Assembly: GCF_025128055.1 (NCBI RefSeq) | Contig: NZ_JAHLYS010000048.1 | Coordinates: 83,273 to 147,272 of the forward strand | DNA from: Synechococcus sp. CS-1329 | GTDB taxonomy: Bacteria; Cyanobacteriota; Cyanobacteriia; PCC-6307; Cyanobiaceae | DNA: 64,000 bases | Direction of reading: 5' to 3' | Shown here: in pieces, positions 53,287-61,684 of the stretch | Numbering within the stretch: the first letter of the stretch is position 1 | Layout of the letters: each line of letters opens with the position of its first letter | Program-made: the position numbers and the translations under genes | Notes under the pieces: generated by a model | The model's input: only the letters and a program-made list of their open reading frames with translations | Database searches by the model: none | What the model was told of the DNA's origin: nothing

Positions 53287-53913
53287 TCAAAGACGCAGCA
53301 CCAGTCCGTCGCGGCGGTGGAAATCGGCCACTGAGCCGGGATGGGTCACGGCCCAGTGGCTGAGCAGCCCCTGGCGTTGCTCGATCACGGCGCAGACCCC
53401 GGCCACGAGGGCTGAAGACGTGGAGCGGATCTCCTCGGGCAGTGGCCAGTTGAGCGCCAGCTCCAGACCACCTGAGGCGGACTTGAGTTCGAAGGGCAAG
53501 GCCTGCAGAGAGGGCTCGATCGCCATCCCCTGGCGGTAGCCGCTGAAGCGATAGACGTTCCAGTGGCCAGCCGCTGAAAGATTCACTTCCCAATAGAAGG
53601 GCTGACCTTCACTGGCGAGGAAGAGCTCGAAACAGGTGCTGCGCCAGAGATCATCACGGCGCTCTGGCCGCTGACAGGGCTCAACCAGCAGCAGCGAAGC
53701 GAGATCACCGCCCAGGCACAGACGCAGCTCCAGGGTCCCCCCCCGGCGCCTGATCTCTCCGCTGAGCTCCAGGCCCGCTCCGGCCGCCGCGGGAGCCGTG
53801 GTTGCAGCTGCAACGGCAGCGAATGGTGTGGACGTGAGCTGGCCCCGCCGTGCGTCCTCGGACTCGAAGGGGCGCAGAACAAACGCCTGCCAATCCGAGC
53901 TGGGTGCCTTCAT
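53287..53913 (-). CDS. DOMON-like domain protein
   Basis: 208 residues. The second half matches the DOMON-like/CBM9-like beta-sandwich family: DLWRSTCFELFLASEG, YWEVNLSAAGHWNVYRFSGYRQGM. No signal peptide, so it is probably cytoplasmic, unlike most DOMON proteins. Such domains bind sugars or haem; the ligand here is unknown. Its start overlaps the stop of the kinase-like gene by four bases (ATGA), so the two are translated together. Confidence 0.8.
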   Translation of the reverse strand: MKAPSSDWQAFVLRPFESEDARRGQLTSTPFAAVAAATTAPAAAGAGLELSGEIRRRGGTLELRLCLGGDLASLLLVEPCQRPERRDDLWRSTCFELFLASEGQPFYWEVNLSAAGHWNVYRFSGYRQGMAIEPSLQALPFELKSASGGLELALNWPLPEEIRSTSSALVAGVCAVIEQRQGLLSHWAVTHPGSVADFHRRDGLVLRL

Positions 53914-55043
53914 CGGATCGCCGCCACGACAGCCTCGATGGCCGCGTCCTGCGCCTCGATGCTCCGGGTGAGCTGGAACTGAACCCGGGCCCGCAGCAGA
54001 TTGTGCCCCCTGTAGCGGGTCTTGAAGTAGACATCACCGGCGAGATGATCGGTGAGAAAGCGCAGCCCCAGCTCGAAACTGATCACCCGGGTGGCCACAA
54101 CGATGTGGTCGTAATCGGCGGGGGTGAGAAAGGAGCGGGCCACGCTGCCGTAGCCCCCGAGCAAGGCCTCGCACAGCCCCAGATCAAACTGAACCTCCCG
54201 CCAGTCGTCGGTGTCTTCCCCCAGGGGATTGCAGGCGGAGCGCAGGCAGTCGCCGATGTCGTAATGAATCAGCCCGGGTTTGACCGTGTCGAGATCAATG
54301 AGCGCCACGGCGCGCTCACCCTCCAGATCCAGCATGACGTTGTTGATCTTCGGATCGCCGTGGATCGGCCGCTGGCGCAGGATCCCCGCGGCCTTGGCCT
54401 GCTCCAGCACCGGCACCAAGCCGCGGTGCTGCTCCACAAAGGCCAGGCAATCACTGAGCCCAGGGTCAGTGGAGGCTCCGAGCTGGCCGAGCACCTGATC
54501 GAACTGGCTCAGATAGGTGGGGGTGATGTGGAACCCCTCGAGGGTGTCCGCCAGGCTCTCCACGGGCAGATCACTGATCAGCTGGTGAAACAGGCCCAGG
54601 CCGAAGCCGATCTCACGGGCATGGCCGCTGTGGCCGATGCGCTCCAGTGATTGGGCCCGCTCCACGTAGCTCAGAGCGCGCCAGAAGCTGGAGCCTTCCC
54701 ACACCCAGGGGAGACCATCAGCGCGGGACTGGAACACCCGCGGCACCTCCCAGCGGCGCCCGGCCAGCTCCCTGGGGGGCTGAAGCAGTCGCCGGGCCAC
54801 GTGTTCACTGAAGGCCACCAGATTGGCCATCACCGCTTCGGGGTTGCTGAACACCAGGGTGTTCAGCCGTTGCAGCACCACGGCAGGCCGCGGCGGCTGC
54901 CCCAGCCGCACCAGATAGGTGTCGTTGACATTGCCGTTCCCCAGCGGTTCGATGCCGCTGACCGGGCCTGGGAGGTCGAAGCGCTCGGCGATCGCCGTCA
55001 GGGCTGCGCTGGGGTCGTCGGCGCAGGTCGTCTGATCACTCAT
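53910..55043 (-). CDS. APH-fold phosphotransferase, N-acetylhexosamine kinase-like
   Basis: 377 residues with the aminoglycoside-phosphotransferase/choline-kinase fold. Nucleotide-loop region PLGNGNVNDTYLV, VLQRLNTLVFSNPEAVMANL, catalytic loop PIHGDPKINNVMLD and metal-binding IDLDTVKPGLIHYDIGDCLRS. These segments recall NahK-type sugar 1-kinases rather than antibiotic kinases. The likely substrate is an amino sugar, by inference only. Overlaps the small gene upstream by eight bases and the DOMON-like gene downstream by four, forming a compact operon. Confidence 0.8.
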   Translation of the reverse strand: MSDQTTCADDPSAALTAIAERFDLPGPVSGIEPLGNGNVNDTYLVRLGQPPRPAVVLQRLNTLVFSNPEAVMANLVAFSEHVARRLLQPPRELAGRRWEVPRVFQSRADGLPWVWEGSSFWRALSYVERAQSLERIGHSGHAREIGFGLGLFHQLISDLPVESLADTLEGFHITPTYLSQFDQVLGQLGASTDPGLSDCLAFVEQHRGLVPVLEQAKAAGILRQRPIHGDPKINNVMLDLEGERAVALIDLDTVKPGLIHYDIGDCLRSACNPLGEDTDDWREVQFDLGLCEALLGGYGSVARSFLTPADYDHIVVATRVISFELGLRFLTDHLAGDVYFKTRYRGHNLLRARVQFQLTRSIEAQDAAIEAVVAAIR

Positions 55044-55317
55044 CGACGGGGATCAACACGGTGGTCTGCAGGCTGTCGGTGCCGAGGTGGTCGGTGATCA
55101 CCCAGATGAACAGCCCCTGGCCCAGGTCGTAGACGCTGCGCAACTGGCCGCACTGGTGATAGGCCGCCAGGGTATTGGCCCTGGCGTCGCGGGCATCCAC
55201 CTCACCCCAGTCGCCGCGGCGGTGGCGGGCCACCAGACGCTGCAGGGTTTCCAGATCCAGCCATTCCCGCACTTGCGGGCAGACGTGCACAGGGCCGAGC
55301 ACCAGACGAGCACTCAT
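55036..55317 (-). CDS. Small conserved protein (plasmid-related protein family)
   Basis: 93 residues: LVLGPVHVCPQVREWLDLETLQRLVARH, RGDWGEVDARDARANTLAAYHQCGQLRSVY, GLFIWVITDHLGTDSLQTTVLIP. The W-G-E-(V/L)-D...N...G...S-Y...IW-I-T pattern is that of a small family often annotated as plasmid-related; function unknown. It is the first gene of the operon with the kinase-like and DOMON-like genes (eight-base overlap). Confidence 0.72.
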   Translation of the reverse strand: MSARLVLGPVHVCPQVREWLDLETLQRLVARHRRGDWGEVDARDARANTLAAYHQCGQLRSVYDLGQGLFIWVITDHLGTDSLQTTVLIPVDE

Positions 55318-55359
55318 TCCCCCACTCCACCACAGCAGCGCCGCGCGGCGATGGCGGCC

Positions 55360-56361
55360 TCAGCTGCCACCGTTGACGGCCGGTGGGGCGCTGACCGGGG
55401 AACTCTGGAGAAAGAGGGCCACCGGCATCGGCTTGGTCTGGGCGTAGCCCACGGGCAGCCAGAGGTCACCGGCGTTGGAAGCGAAGTGGATTTCCCAGTG
55501 GTAGAGGCCGGTGTAGGCGGCGGGATCCTCGCGCAGCAGGGCCGCGTAATGGAGGACGGCCTTGCCGTAGTAATCACTGTTGTTGTAGCCCCAGAGGCCC
55601 TTGCGGATGTCCTTGAGCCCACCCCGCCGCACCAGGTAGCGAGCGGCGGCATGGATGGCGTCGTGGGGGTCGCGGATGTTTCCCTTGCCGACGCCGGGTT
55701 GGGCCCAGGTGGTGGGCAGGAACTGCATCGGACCACGGGCGTCGGCCACCGAAACCCCATCAATGCGGCCCATTCCCGTTTCGACCAGATTGACAGCGGC
55801 CAGCACTTCCCAGTCGATGCCGGTGGCCGCGGCGGCGCGGCGGTAGTAGCGCAGCAGGTTCTCCGCCGGCTCCGGCGCCACAATCCGCCAGGCCGGCAGG
55901 GTGGCACTGCCCGGGCCGCGGCGGCGCATGGACAGAAAGGCCCGGCGGGCCCCCAGGTGATGGTCCAGCACCGGCTGCCAGCGGGGGGGAAGGAGCCGTC
56001 GCACCTCCTGGGCCTGGGCCTCACGCACCGCCAGTACGCGCATGATCACCTGGTGCTGGTGGCCCAGGGCCGGCAACGAGTCCGCCGCGGTGTCGGCAGA
56101 GCGCAGGGCCTCCTCCAGCGACACCAGCAGGTCAGCCACCACCTGGGGATCGATGGGCACCAGGGGGTAGTGGCGGCCATCGGCCGCCACGGGCCTACCC
56201 GGCTTTGCTGGAGCGGGATCGGCCGTGGGCGGAGATGGTGGCTCCACCGCCGCCAGAGCAGGATTGGGCAGCCGCGGCCCCAGTGCCACAGCGGCGCTGA
56301 TCAGCAGCAGTGGCAGGCCCGCCAGAGCCAACAGAAACCAGCGACGGTGGGGAGCTGTCAT
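55360..56361 (-). CDS. Lytic transglycosylase (SLT domain)
   Basis: 333 residues. An N-terminal membrane anchor or signal (FLLALAGLPLLLISAAVAL) and Pro-rich linker precede an SLT domain. The catalytic glutamate is Glu194 in NLVETGMGRIDG, with GPMQFLPTTW and RGGLKDIRKGLWGYNNSDYY after it. It cleaves glycan strands of peptidoglycan to 1,6-anhydroMurNAc ends. It lies 42 bases upstream of the small conserved gene on the same strand, so it may be transcribed with it. Confidence 0.9.
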   Translation of the reverse strand: MTAPHRRWFLLALAGLPLLLISAAVALGPRLPNPALAAVEPPSPPTADPAPAKPGRPVAADGRHYPLVPIDPQVVADLLVSLEEALRSADTAADSLPALGHQHQVIMRVLAVREAQAQEVRRLLPPRWQPVLDHHLGARRAFLSMRRRGPGSATLPAWRIVAPEPAENLLRYYRRAAAATGIDWEVLAAVNLVETGMGRIDGVSVADARGPMQFLPTTWAQPGVGKGNIRDPHDAIHAAARYLVRRGGLKDIRKGLWGYNNSDYYGKAVLHYAALLREDPAAYTGLYHWEIHFASNAGDLWLPVGYAQTKPMPVALFLQSSPVSAPPAVNGGS

Positions 56362-56434
56362 GGCGGGATCCGGCGGCTGGGCGCAGGCAGGACCTTATCG
56401 GTGTTCGCGCTGATCCGACAGGCTTCTGACCCGC

Positions 56435-57208
56435 TCAGACTGAGATCCCCAGCAGGGAGCCGATCAGGGCCGTGGCCGCCATCGCCAGCGCTCCCCAGAC
56501 GGTGACTCGCAGGATGGCGGTGCTCAGCCTGGCGCCACCGGCGCGGGCGGAGACCCCACCGAGGACCCCGAGAAACAGCAGTGAGCTGAACGAAACCCCG
56601 AGTGCGATCCGGGACGCGGGCAACAGGGAGGCGGTGAGCAGGGGCAGCGCCGCTCCGACCGAGAACATCGACGCCGAGGTGAGGGCGGCCTGAACCGGTC
56701 GGGCCGCCAGCACCTCGGTGATGCCCAGCTCATCGCGGGCATGGGCGCCGAGGGCGTCGTGGCGAGTGAGCTGCAGCGCCACCTCGCGGGCCAGGACCGG
56801 ATCCAGGCCGCGATGCACATAGATGCCGCTGAGCTCCGCCAGCTCCGCCGCCGCATCATCAACGAGTTCCTGACGCTCCCGCGCCAGATCGGCCTGCTCG
56901 GTGTCGGCCTGGGAGCTGACCGAAACGTATTCGCCGGCCGCCATCGACATCGCCCCAGCCACCAGTCCGGCCGCTCCGGCCAGCATGATCGCGCCGTGGT
57001 CGGCCTCGGCCGCCGCCACCCCCACCAGCAGGCTGGCGGTGGAGACGATGCCGTCATTGGCCCCGAGCACGGCGGCCCGCAGCCAGCCCACGCGGTTGGT
57101 GCGGTGCCGCTCCGGATGGCGAGACCCCTGCAGCATTCGTTTCTGTTTCACGTCTGTCGTCGTCTGGTGCCGCGGGCTGGCCGCAGAGCGGCGCCTGCCC
57201 AGCTTCAT
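56435..57208 (-). CDS. VIT1/CCC1-family transporter
   Basis: 257 residues (ATG 57208; ATG 57136 possible). Membrane protein with five predicted helices: WLRAAVLGANDGIVSTASLLVGVAAA, AGAAGLVAGAMSMAAGEYVSVSSQAD and three near the C-terminus. Between them is a charged cytoplasmic loop with repeated Glu (ERQELVDDAAAELAEL). VIT/CCC1 proteins move Fe(II) or Mn(II) out of the cytoplasm. No iron-box operator recognised. Confidence 0.9.
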   Translation of the reverse strand: MKLGRRRSAASPRHQTTTDVKQKRMLQGSRHPERHRTNRVGWLRAAVLGANDGIVSTASLLVGVAAAEADHGAIMLAGAAGLVAGAMSMAAGEYVSVSSQADTEQADLARERQELVDDAAAELAELSGIYVHRGLDPVLAREVALQLTRHDALGAHARDELGITEVLAARPVQAALTSASMFSVGAALPLLTASLLPASRIALGVSFSSLLFLGVLGGVSARAGGARLSTAILRVTVWGALAMAATALIGSLLGISV

Positions 57209-57235
57209 CCAGGCCGCGCCGGTCTGACGGCCAAC

Positions 57236-58024
57236 TCAACTGGATGCCGAGGTGTAGTAACGCAGGGCATAGCGCCAGAGAGCACGGCTGAGGGCCAGGG
57301 ACAGCAGCGCCATTCCCAGGCTGGCCAGCACCCAGGGGAGTGTGGTGCGGCCCAGGATCGCTTCCGCCGGCACGGTGGTGAGGAACGCCACCGGCAGCAC
57401 CAGGGTGAACAGGGTGCGCAGGGCGGGGGGGTAGGCGCTGACGGGGAAACGGCCGGCCACCAGGGTGCTGCGCAGCACCTCCGTGGCGTTCCAGACCTTG
57501 ACGAACCAGATGCTCGTGGCCGCCAGCACAAACCAGAGGCTGTAGAGGATCAGGGCGCTGCAGACCAGCAGCAGGCCGGTGCCCAGGAGGGTGGGCAGCG
57601 ATGGGCTGGCCCCCGCCCGCCGCGCCGCCAGCCAGATCAGCGCCAGCCCCGCCAGCACCCCTGGCAGACCCCAGGGAGAGAAGCTGCGGGCCGAGAGCCA
57701 GAACTGACTGTCGATCGGCTTGAGCAGCACGAAGTCGAGGCTGCCGGTGCGCACATGGTTGACGATCGCCCCCAGGTTGGGCTGCAGCAGGGTGCTGGTG
57801 AAGCCATCGAGCAGGGTGTAGACCCCAAGCACCACCAGAGCCTCATCCCAGCTCCAGCCACCGAGATCGTGGCCGCGGCCATAGAACAGCGCCAGCACCA
57901 CCACGCTGCCCGCCAGGTTGCCCAGCACCGAGAGCAACTCGATCAGCGCATTGAGCGGATACTCCAGCTCCATCGCCAGCGACGACGACCAGAAGGCCCC
58001 CAGGCTGCGCAGGTAGCGACCCAT
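57236..58024 (-). CDS. ABC-2 type exporter permease (second)
   Basis: 262 residues with six membrane segments; includes GSLDFVLLKPIDSQFWLSARSFSPW, as in the DUF990-like ABC-2 permeases. Pairs with the next permease and the ATPase. Starts at ATG 58024, overlapping the stop of the preceding permease gene by one base (TGATG). Substrate unknown. Confidence 0.88.
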   Translation of the reverse strand: MGRYLRSLGAFWSSSLAMELEYPLNALIELLSVLGNLAGSVVVLALFYGRGHDLGGWSWDEALVVLGVYTLLDGFTSTLLQPNLGAIVNHVRTGSLDFVLLKPIDSQFWLSARSFSPWGLPGVLAGLALIWLAARRAGASPSLPTLLGTGLLLVCSALILYSLWFVLAATSIWFVKVWNATEVLRSTLVAGRFPVSAYPPALRTLFTLVLPVAFLTTVPAEAILGRTTLPWVLASLGMALLSLALSRALWRYALRYYTSASS

Positions 58025-58812
58025 CAGGCCCCCATGGCCGCGTAGCGCCGCAGCCCGGCGCGCCAGAGCAACAGGAAGAGGGGCAGCAGCAGAGCTGTCC
58101 AGGCGGCCATCGTGAACAGCCCCCCGAGCAGATCCACCTCACCGCCGGAGAGCAACCGGGCCGGGAAATCGATCATCGACGGGAAGGGGGTGGCCAGTGC
58201 CAGGCGGCGCAGGCCGGGGGGGAAGGCCTCCAGCGGCGCCACCAGCCCGGAGAGGAAGAGGTAGGGAATCAGCAGCAGGCGTTCCAGCGCCGCTGCCCGC
58301 TCACTCCAGAAGCAGGCCATGGTGATCACCGACTGCAACAGGAAGCGCAGCAGAAAAGCCAGGCTGGTCACCAGCAGGCCCAGCAGCCAGGTGGAGGGCG
58401 GCGGCCAGCCGCTGGCCCCGGCCCCCAGCAGCCAGACCGCCAGCACGATCGCCAGCACGAAGGGCACCCGGGTGGCCTGCTCGGCGATGTGGGCCGCCAG
58501 GTAGCGCCAGAACGGGTGCAGCGGTTGCAGCAGATAGGGGGAGAGTCGTCCCTGCAGGGCATCCTCTTCAAAGATGTGGATCACCCACACCACCGTGAAC
58601 TGACGCACGACGAAGGCCGCCAGGAAGTAGCGCCTCAGCTCCGCCGGGCTGAGGCTGAGATCAGCGGCCGCCCCGGCCCCGCTCCAGAGCGCCAGCATGA
58701 TCAGCGGCAGCAGGCCGGAGAGGGCCCAGAGGGCGATTTCGGCGCGGTACTCGAGCATGTAGGCGTACTGCACCGAGAGCAACACCCGCGCCAGCCGCAG
58801 GGAGCGTTTCAT
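58024..58812 (-). CDS. ABC-2 type exporter permease (first)
   Basis: 262 residues, six membrane segments, ABC-2 type. It contains VVWVIHIFEEDALQGRLSPYLLQPLHPFW, similar to its partner's LLKPID region. Its start overlaps the ATPase stop by four bases (ATGA). The two permeases likely form a heterodimer channel. Confidence 0.88.
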   Translation of the reverse strand: MKRSLRLARVLLSVQYAYMLEYRAEIALWALSGLLPLIMLALWSGAGAAADLSLSPAELRRYFLAAFVVRQFTVVWVIHIFEEDALQGRLSPYLLQPLHPFWRYLAAHIAEQATRVPFVLAIVLAVWLLGAGASGWPPPSTWLLGLLVTSLAFLLRFLLQSVITMACFWSERAAALERLLLIPYLFLSGLVAPLEAFPPGLRRLALATPFPSMIDFPARLLSGGEVDLLGGLFTMAAWTALLLPLFLLLWRAGLRRYAAMGA

Positions 58813-59792
58813 CCCACCGCCCCCTCACGGAAGAGGCGGCCGATGATCTCCTCCACCGGCGGATCGTTCACCTCCAGGTCGAGCACCGGAAAGCTGGAGA
58901 GCAGCCGCGAGATGGTGGCCGTGAGCTGCTCCCGCGACACCAGCAGGCGCAACCGCTGACCCGTCAGGGACTCCAGCTCACCGAAACCGGCGAAGGCCTC
59001 CGGCGGATAGGGCGCCGCCAGATCACAGCAGACCTCCCGGTAGGGGGCCAGCCGCTGGGTCAGCTCCTGCAGGCTGCCGTCGTAGAAGAGCCGGCCCTGG
59101 TGGATCAGCAGCACCCGCTGACAGAGGGCGGTGATGTCGCCCATGTAGTGGCTGGTGAGCAGCACGGTGGCGCCGGTGCGGCGGTTGTAGTCGGCGAGGA
59201 ACTCACGCACCCGCACCTGGGCATTCACATCCAGCCCGAGGGTTGGTTCATCGAGGAAGAGCACGGAGGGGCGATGCAGCAGCGCCGCCAGCAGCTCGGC
59301 CTTCATGCGCTGGCCGAGCGAGAGCTTGCGCACCGGCCGGCGCAGCTCCTCCCCCAGCTCCAGCATCTCGGCGAGCTCCTCGATGCGACGCCTCGCTTCG
59401 GGCTCGGGGATGCCGTAGACCGCCGCGTTCACCCGCAGGGAATCAAGCGGTGGCAGATCCCAGATCAGCTGCTGCTTCTGCCCCATCACCAGGGTGATCG
59501 TGCGCAGAAAGGACGCCTGCCGGCGGAAGGGTCTGAAGCCCGCCACCTCCACCGCCCCGGCACTGGGCTCGATCAGGCCAGTGAGCATCTTGAGGGTGGT
59601 GGTCTTGCCGGCACCGTTGGCCCCCAGAAAGCCCACCACCTCGCCGGGCTCAATGCTGAAACTGACATCCCGCACCGCCGGAATGTCCTTGAGACGGCGG
59701 GCGAAGAAATGGCGCAGGGTTCCGCCCAGGCCGGGCTGCTTGTCAGCCACCCGGAAACTCTTGCCGAGCCCCCGGACCTCGATGATCGCCAT
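58809..59792 (-). CDS. ABC exporter ATPase
   Basis: 327 residues: Walker A GANGAGKTTT, Q-loop VMGQKQQLIWDLP, signature LSLGQRMKAELLAALLH, Walker B VLFLDEPTLGLD, H-loop SHYMGD. A 30-residue insertion near the N-terminus (GLGGTLRHFFARRLKD) and a C-terminal extension are typical of the DUF990-associated ATPases. First gene of the three-gene export operon; the substrate is unknown. Confidence 0.92.
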   Translation of the reverse strand: MAIIEVRGLGKSFRVADKQPGLGGTLRHFFARRLKDIPAVRDVSFSIEPGEVVGFLGANGAGKTTTLKMLTGLIEPSAGAVEVAGFRPFRRQASFLRTITLVMGQKQQLIWDLPPLDSLRVNAAVYGIPEPEARRRIEELAEMLELGEELRRPVRKLSLGQRMKAELLAALLHRPSVLFLDEPTLGLDVNAQVRVREFLADYNRRTGATVLLTSHYMGDITALCQRVLLIHQGRLFYDGSLQELTQRLAPYREVCCDLAAPYPPEAFAGFGELESLTGQRLRLLVSREQLTATISRLLSSFPVLDLEVNDPPVEEIIGRLFREGAVG

Positions 59793-59836
59793 CTAGGACC
59801 GCTCCGGGAGCCGAACGCTGGCTGGGCCGGTGGGCC

Positions 59837-60262
59837 TCAATCCTCCTCCTCGTCTTCGAGCAGGAGGGAATGGAAGGCGGTGTAGAGATCGGCGTGCTCG
59901 GCCGCCAGGTTGGGGTCGGCCCGGGGGGTGGTGCTGCGGCCGGGGCCGGAACGCCGGCTGGGCTGGCTGGCTGCACCGGCGGACTGGCCGGCCGCTGCAC
60001 GCCGCTCACTGGCCTGCTGGGCGATGCGGCTGGTCTCAAGGCCGCGCAGGCGATCCATCAGGTGGGGGGGAACGCTGCCGTCGGGGCTCACCTGCATCAG
60101 CTCACGGAAGAGCTGCTCCGGGTCGCGCTCCAGCTCCACCGGATGGCGCTGCTCGCTGGCCCTGGGCTGGGCACTGGCGGGCTGCGCCGGTGCCGGCAGG
60201 GGCTGGGGCAGCTGACGGCCCAGCTGGCGAAGGCGCTCGAGGCTGTGGGCGTCGAAGCTCAT
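59837..60262 (-). CDS. Conserved hypothetical protein
   Basis: 141 residues, hydrophilic. N-terminal helix LERLRQLGRQLPQPL, a middle segment PEQLFRELMQVSPDGSVPPHLMDRLRGLE, then a Ser/Arg/Pro-rich linker and an acidic end (LAAEHADLYTAFHSLLLEDEEED). No recognisable catalytic motif. It precedes the ABC exporter operon by 44 bases on the same strand. Family not recognised. Confidence 0.65.
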   Translation of the reverse strand: MSFDAHSLERLRQLGRQLPQPLPAPAQPASAQPRASEQRHPVELERDPEQLFRELMQVSPDGSVPPHLMDRLRGLETSRIAQQASERRAAAGQSAGAASQPSRRSGPGRSTTPRADPNLAAEHADLYTAFHSLLLEDEEED

Positions 60263-60295
60263 GGCAGCAGGGACGTGGGCATCAGGGACTTGGGA

Positions 60296-60802
60296 TCAGG
60301 AGCAGCCGAGGCTCTCGCGGGTGGAGCGGCCTGTGACGGGATTGGTGCCGCTGGCGATGGCGCAGAGGGAAGTGAGCACATCCCCGCGCAGGGGCACGTT
60401 GGTGAAATCGGCCCCCTCGATCGCCACATCGACGAACTTGGTGTTGAAGGCGAAGGCGTCCTCCAGCACGGCATCGCGCAGGTCGGTGCCCTCGAGCACG
60501 GCCGAATCGAGGGTGGCTTCTCGCAGGTCAACGCCATTCATGTTGGCGTCCTGAAGCTTGGCGCCGAACAGGCTGGCGTTGCGCATGTCGGCGCCGGAGA
60601 GGTTGGCGTCGCGCAGGTTGGTGAGATTGAAGGTGACGCCGCGCAGGTCAGCGTCGTGGAAATCAGCGCCGATCAGCACCTGCTTGGCGTAATCCATCGC
60701 CGCGGTGGCGGGAGCGACCGGCAACAGGAGCAGCAGGGCCAGCAGGCCGCAGCCCATCCAGGTCACCAGGCCCGAGACCAGCGAACGCAGCGGGGCAGCC
60801 AT
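60296..60802 (-). CDS. Pentapeptide-repeat protein, exported
   Basis: 168 residues from ATG 60802. Signal peptide (GCGLLALLLLLPVAPATAA) followed by repeats of the A(D/N)LxG type: ADFHDADLRGVTFNLTNLRD, ANLSGADMRNASLFGAKLQD. About 12 repeats form a right-handed beta-helix, and the C-terminal part has a Cys pair (SLCAIASG, ESLGCS). Probably in the thylakoid lumen or periplasm, as other cyanobacterial members are; role unknown. Divergent from yraN. Confidence 0.88.
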   Translation of the reverse strand: MAAPLRSLVSGLVTWMGCGLLALLLLLPVAPATAAMDYAKQVLIGADFHDADLRGVTFNLTNLRDANLSGADMRNASLFGAKLQDANMNGVDLREATLDSAVLEGTDLRDAVLEDAFAFNTKFVDVAIEGADFTNVPLRGDVLTSLCAIASGTNPVTGRSTRESLGCS

Positions 60803-60853
60803 GGCAAGGAAGGGACAGCAGGGGAACCCTAGGAAAATCCGGCGACCAGCCCC

Positions 60854-61264
60854 TTGAGCCAGAGCAGAACGCAACGCGCCCGCAACCGCAGCGCCCTGCC
60901 GGGGGCCTGGGCCGAGCAGCGGGCCCTGAGGCTGCTGCGCCAGCGCGGCTGGGAACTGCTGGCCAGCCGCTGGCGCTGCCGCTGGGGGGAGCTGGATCTT
61001 GTGCTGGCCAAACCGGGCCGGCTACTGGTGGTGGAGGTGAAGGGCCGCCGTCGCTGCGGAGCCGATGGCTGGGGGGTGGCCGCCCTTGGCCCGGGTAAAC
61101 GTCGGCGGCTGGCCCGGGCGCTCAGCTGCTGGCTGGCGGAGCACCCCCAGCGGGCCCACTGGCCCCTGGAGGTGGTCTGTGCGCTGGTGCCCCTGCCACC
61201 GGCGGGCGGTGCGGTGCGCTGGCTGCGCCTGGAGTCCCTCGCTCTGACTCAGGGGGAGGGCTGA
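60854..61264 (+). CDS. yraN: YraN family (UPF0102) endonuclease-like protein
   Basis: 136 residues from a TTG start. The restriction-endonuclease-like core is visible: GAWAEQRALRLLRQRGWELLASRWRCRWGELDLVLA with GRLLVVEVKGRR, where the D and E-x-K residues are the nuclease-type ligands. Function unknown. Its last 16 bases overlap the convergent secreted protein gene. Confidence 0.87.
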   Translation: MSQSRTQRARNRSALPGAWAEQRALRLLRQRGWELLASRWRCRWGELDLVLAKPGRLLVVEVKGRRRCGADGWGVAALGPGKRRRLARALSCWLAEHPQRAHWPLEVVCALVPLPPAGGAVRWLRLESLALTQGEG

Positions 61265-61599
61265 TCAGGCTGTTGATCAGGCTGTTGCGCGGGTTGCTGA
61301 TCGGGCTGCAGCACGGCCGCTGGTCGGCTGAACTCCACGGTGCAGCGGTAGCGGAAATTGCCCATGCCCACTGTCATCTCCTGACAGCGGTGCCGGCCCG
61401 GGATGGCACCGGACGGCACCAGTTGCCGGGCCCGCTGCAGCGCGTTCTCCCTCGTCCAGACGGAGTCGGCAGTGACACTGCCGGAGTGGGCCGGCGCCAC
61501 CCCCACCAGAGCAGGCGCAGCAGCGACCAGGCAGCACAGCCACCACGGCAGCCAGCGGGCCTGGCCAGTTCGGGTGGTGCTCTTGGTGAGGGGGCCCAT
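61249..61599 (-). CDS. Secreted hypothetical protein
   Basis: 116 residues from ATG 61599. Signal peptide (WLPWWLCCLVAAAPALVGVAPAHS), then VTADSVWTRENALQRARQLVPSGA, TRCQ-like Cys residues (RHRCQEMTVG, FRYRCTVEF) likely forming a disulphide, and a Gln/Pro-rich repeat tail (QPDQQPAQQPDQQPD). Short cyanobacterial exported protein, function unknown. The frame runs on to 62490 antisense to rsmA and is not coding there. Confidence 0.72.
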   Translation of the reverse strand: MGPLTKSTTRTGQARWLPWWLCCLVAAAPALVGVAPAHSGSVTADSVWTRENALQRARQLVPSGAIPGRHRCQEMTVGMGNFRYRCTVEFSRPAAVLQPDQQPAQQPDQQPDQPSP

Positions 61600-61684
61600 G
61601 GCGGCCTGGCAAGTCTGTGCACCACAGCTAGCTGAAACAGAGCCGCCCGGCCGGGCAATCTGGTGAGCCCACCCCATCACGCCC

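Noticed and set aside
53142..53363. Possible 73-residue ORF with a CATLC segment after the Nif11-like gene (candidate peptide precursor)
   Set aside because: Its last 77 bases run antisense into the DOMON-like gene, it lacks a recognisable leader, and two hairpins occupy its first half. Kept only as a note, not called as a gene.
53910..55043. Aminoglycoside resistance enzyme
   Set aside because: The fold is that of aminoglycoside phosphotransferases, but the HGDPKINNV and IDLDTVKPGL segments point to sugar kinases, and there is no mobile or resistance context.
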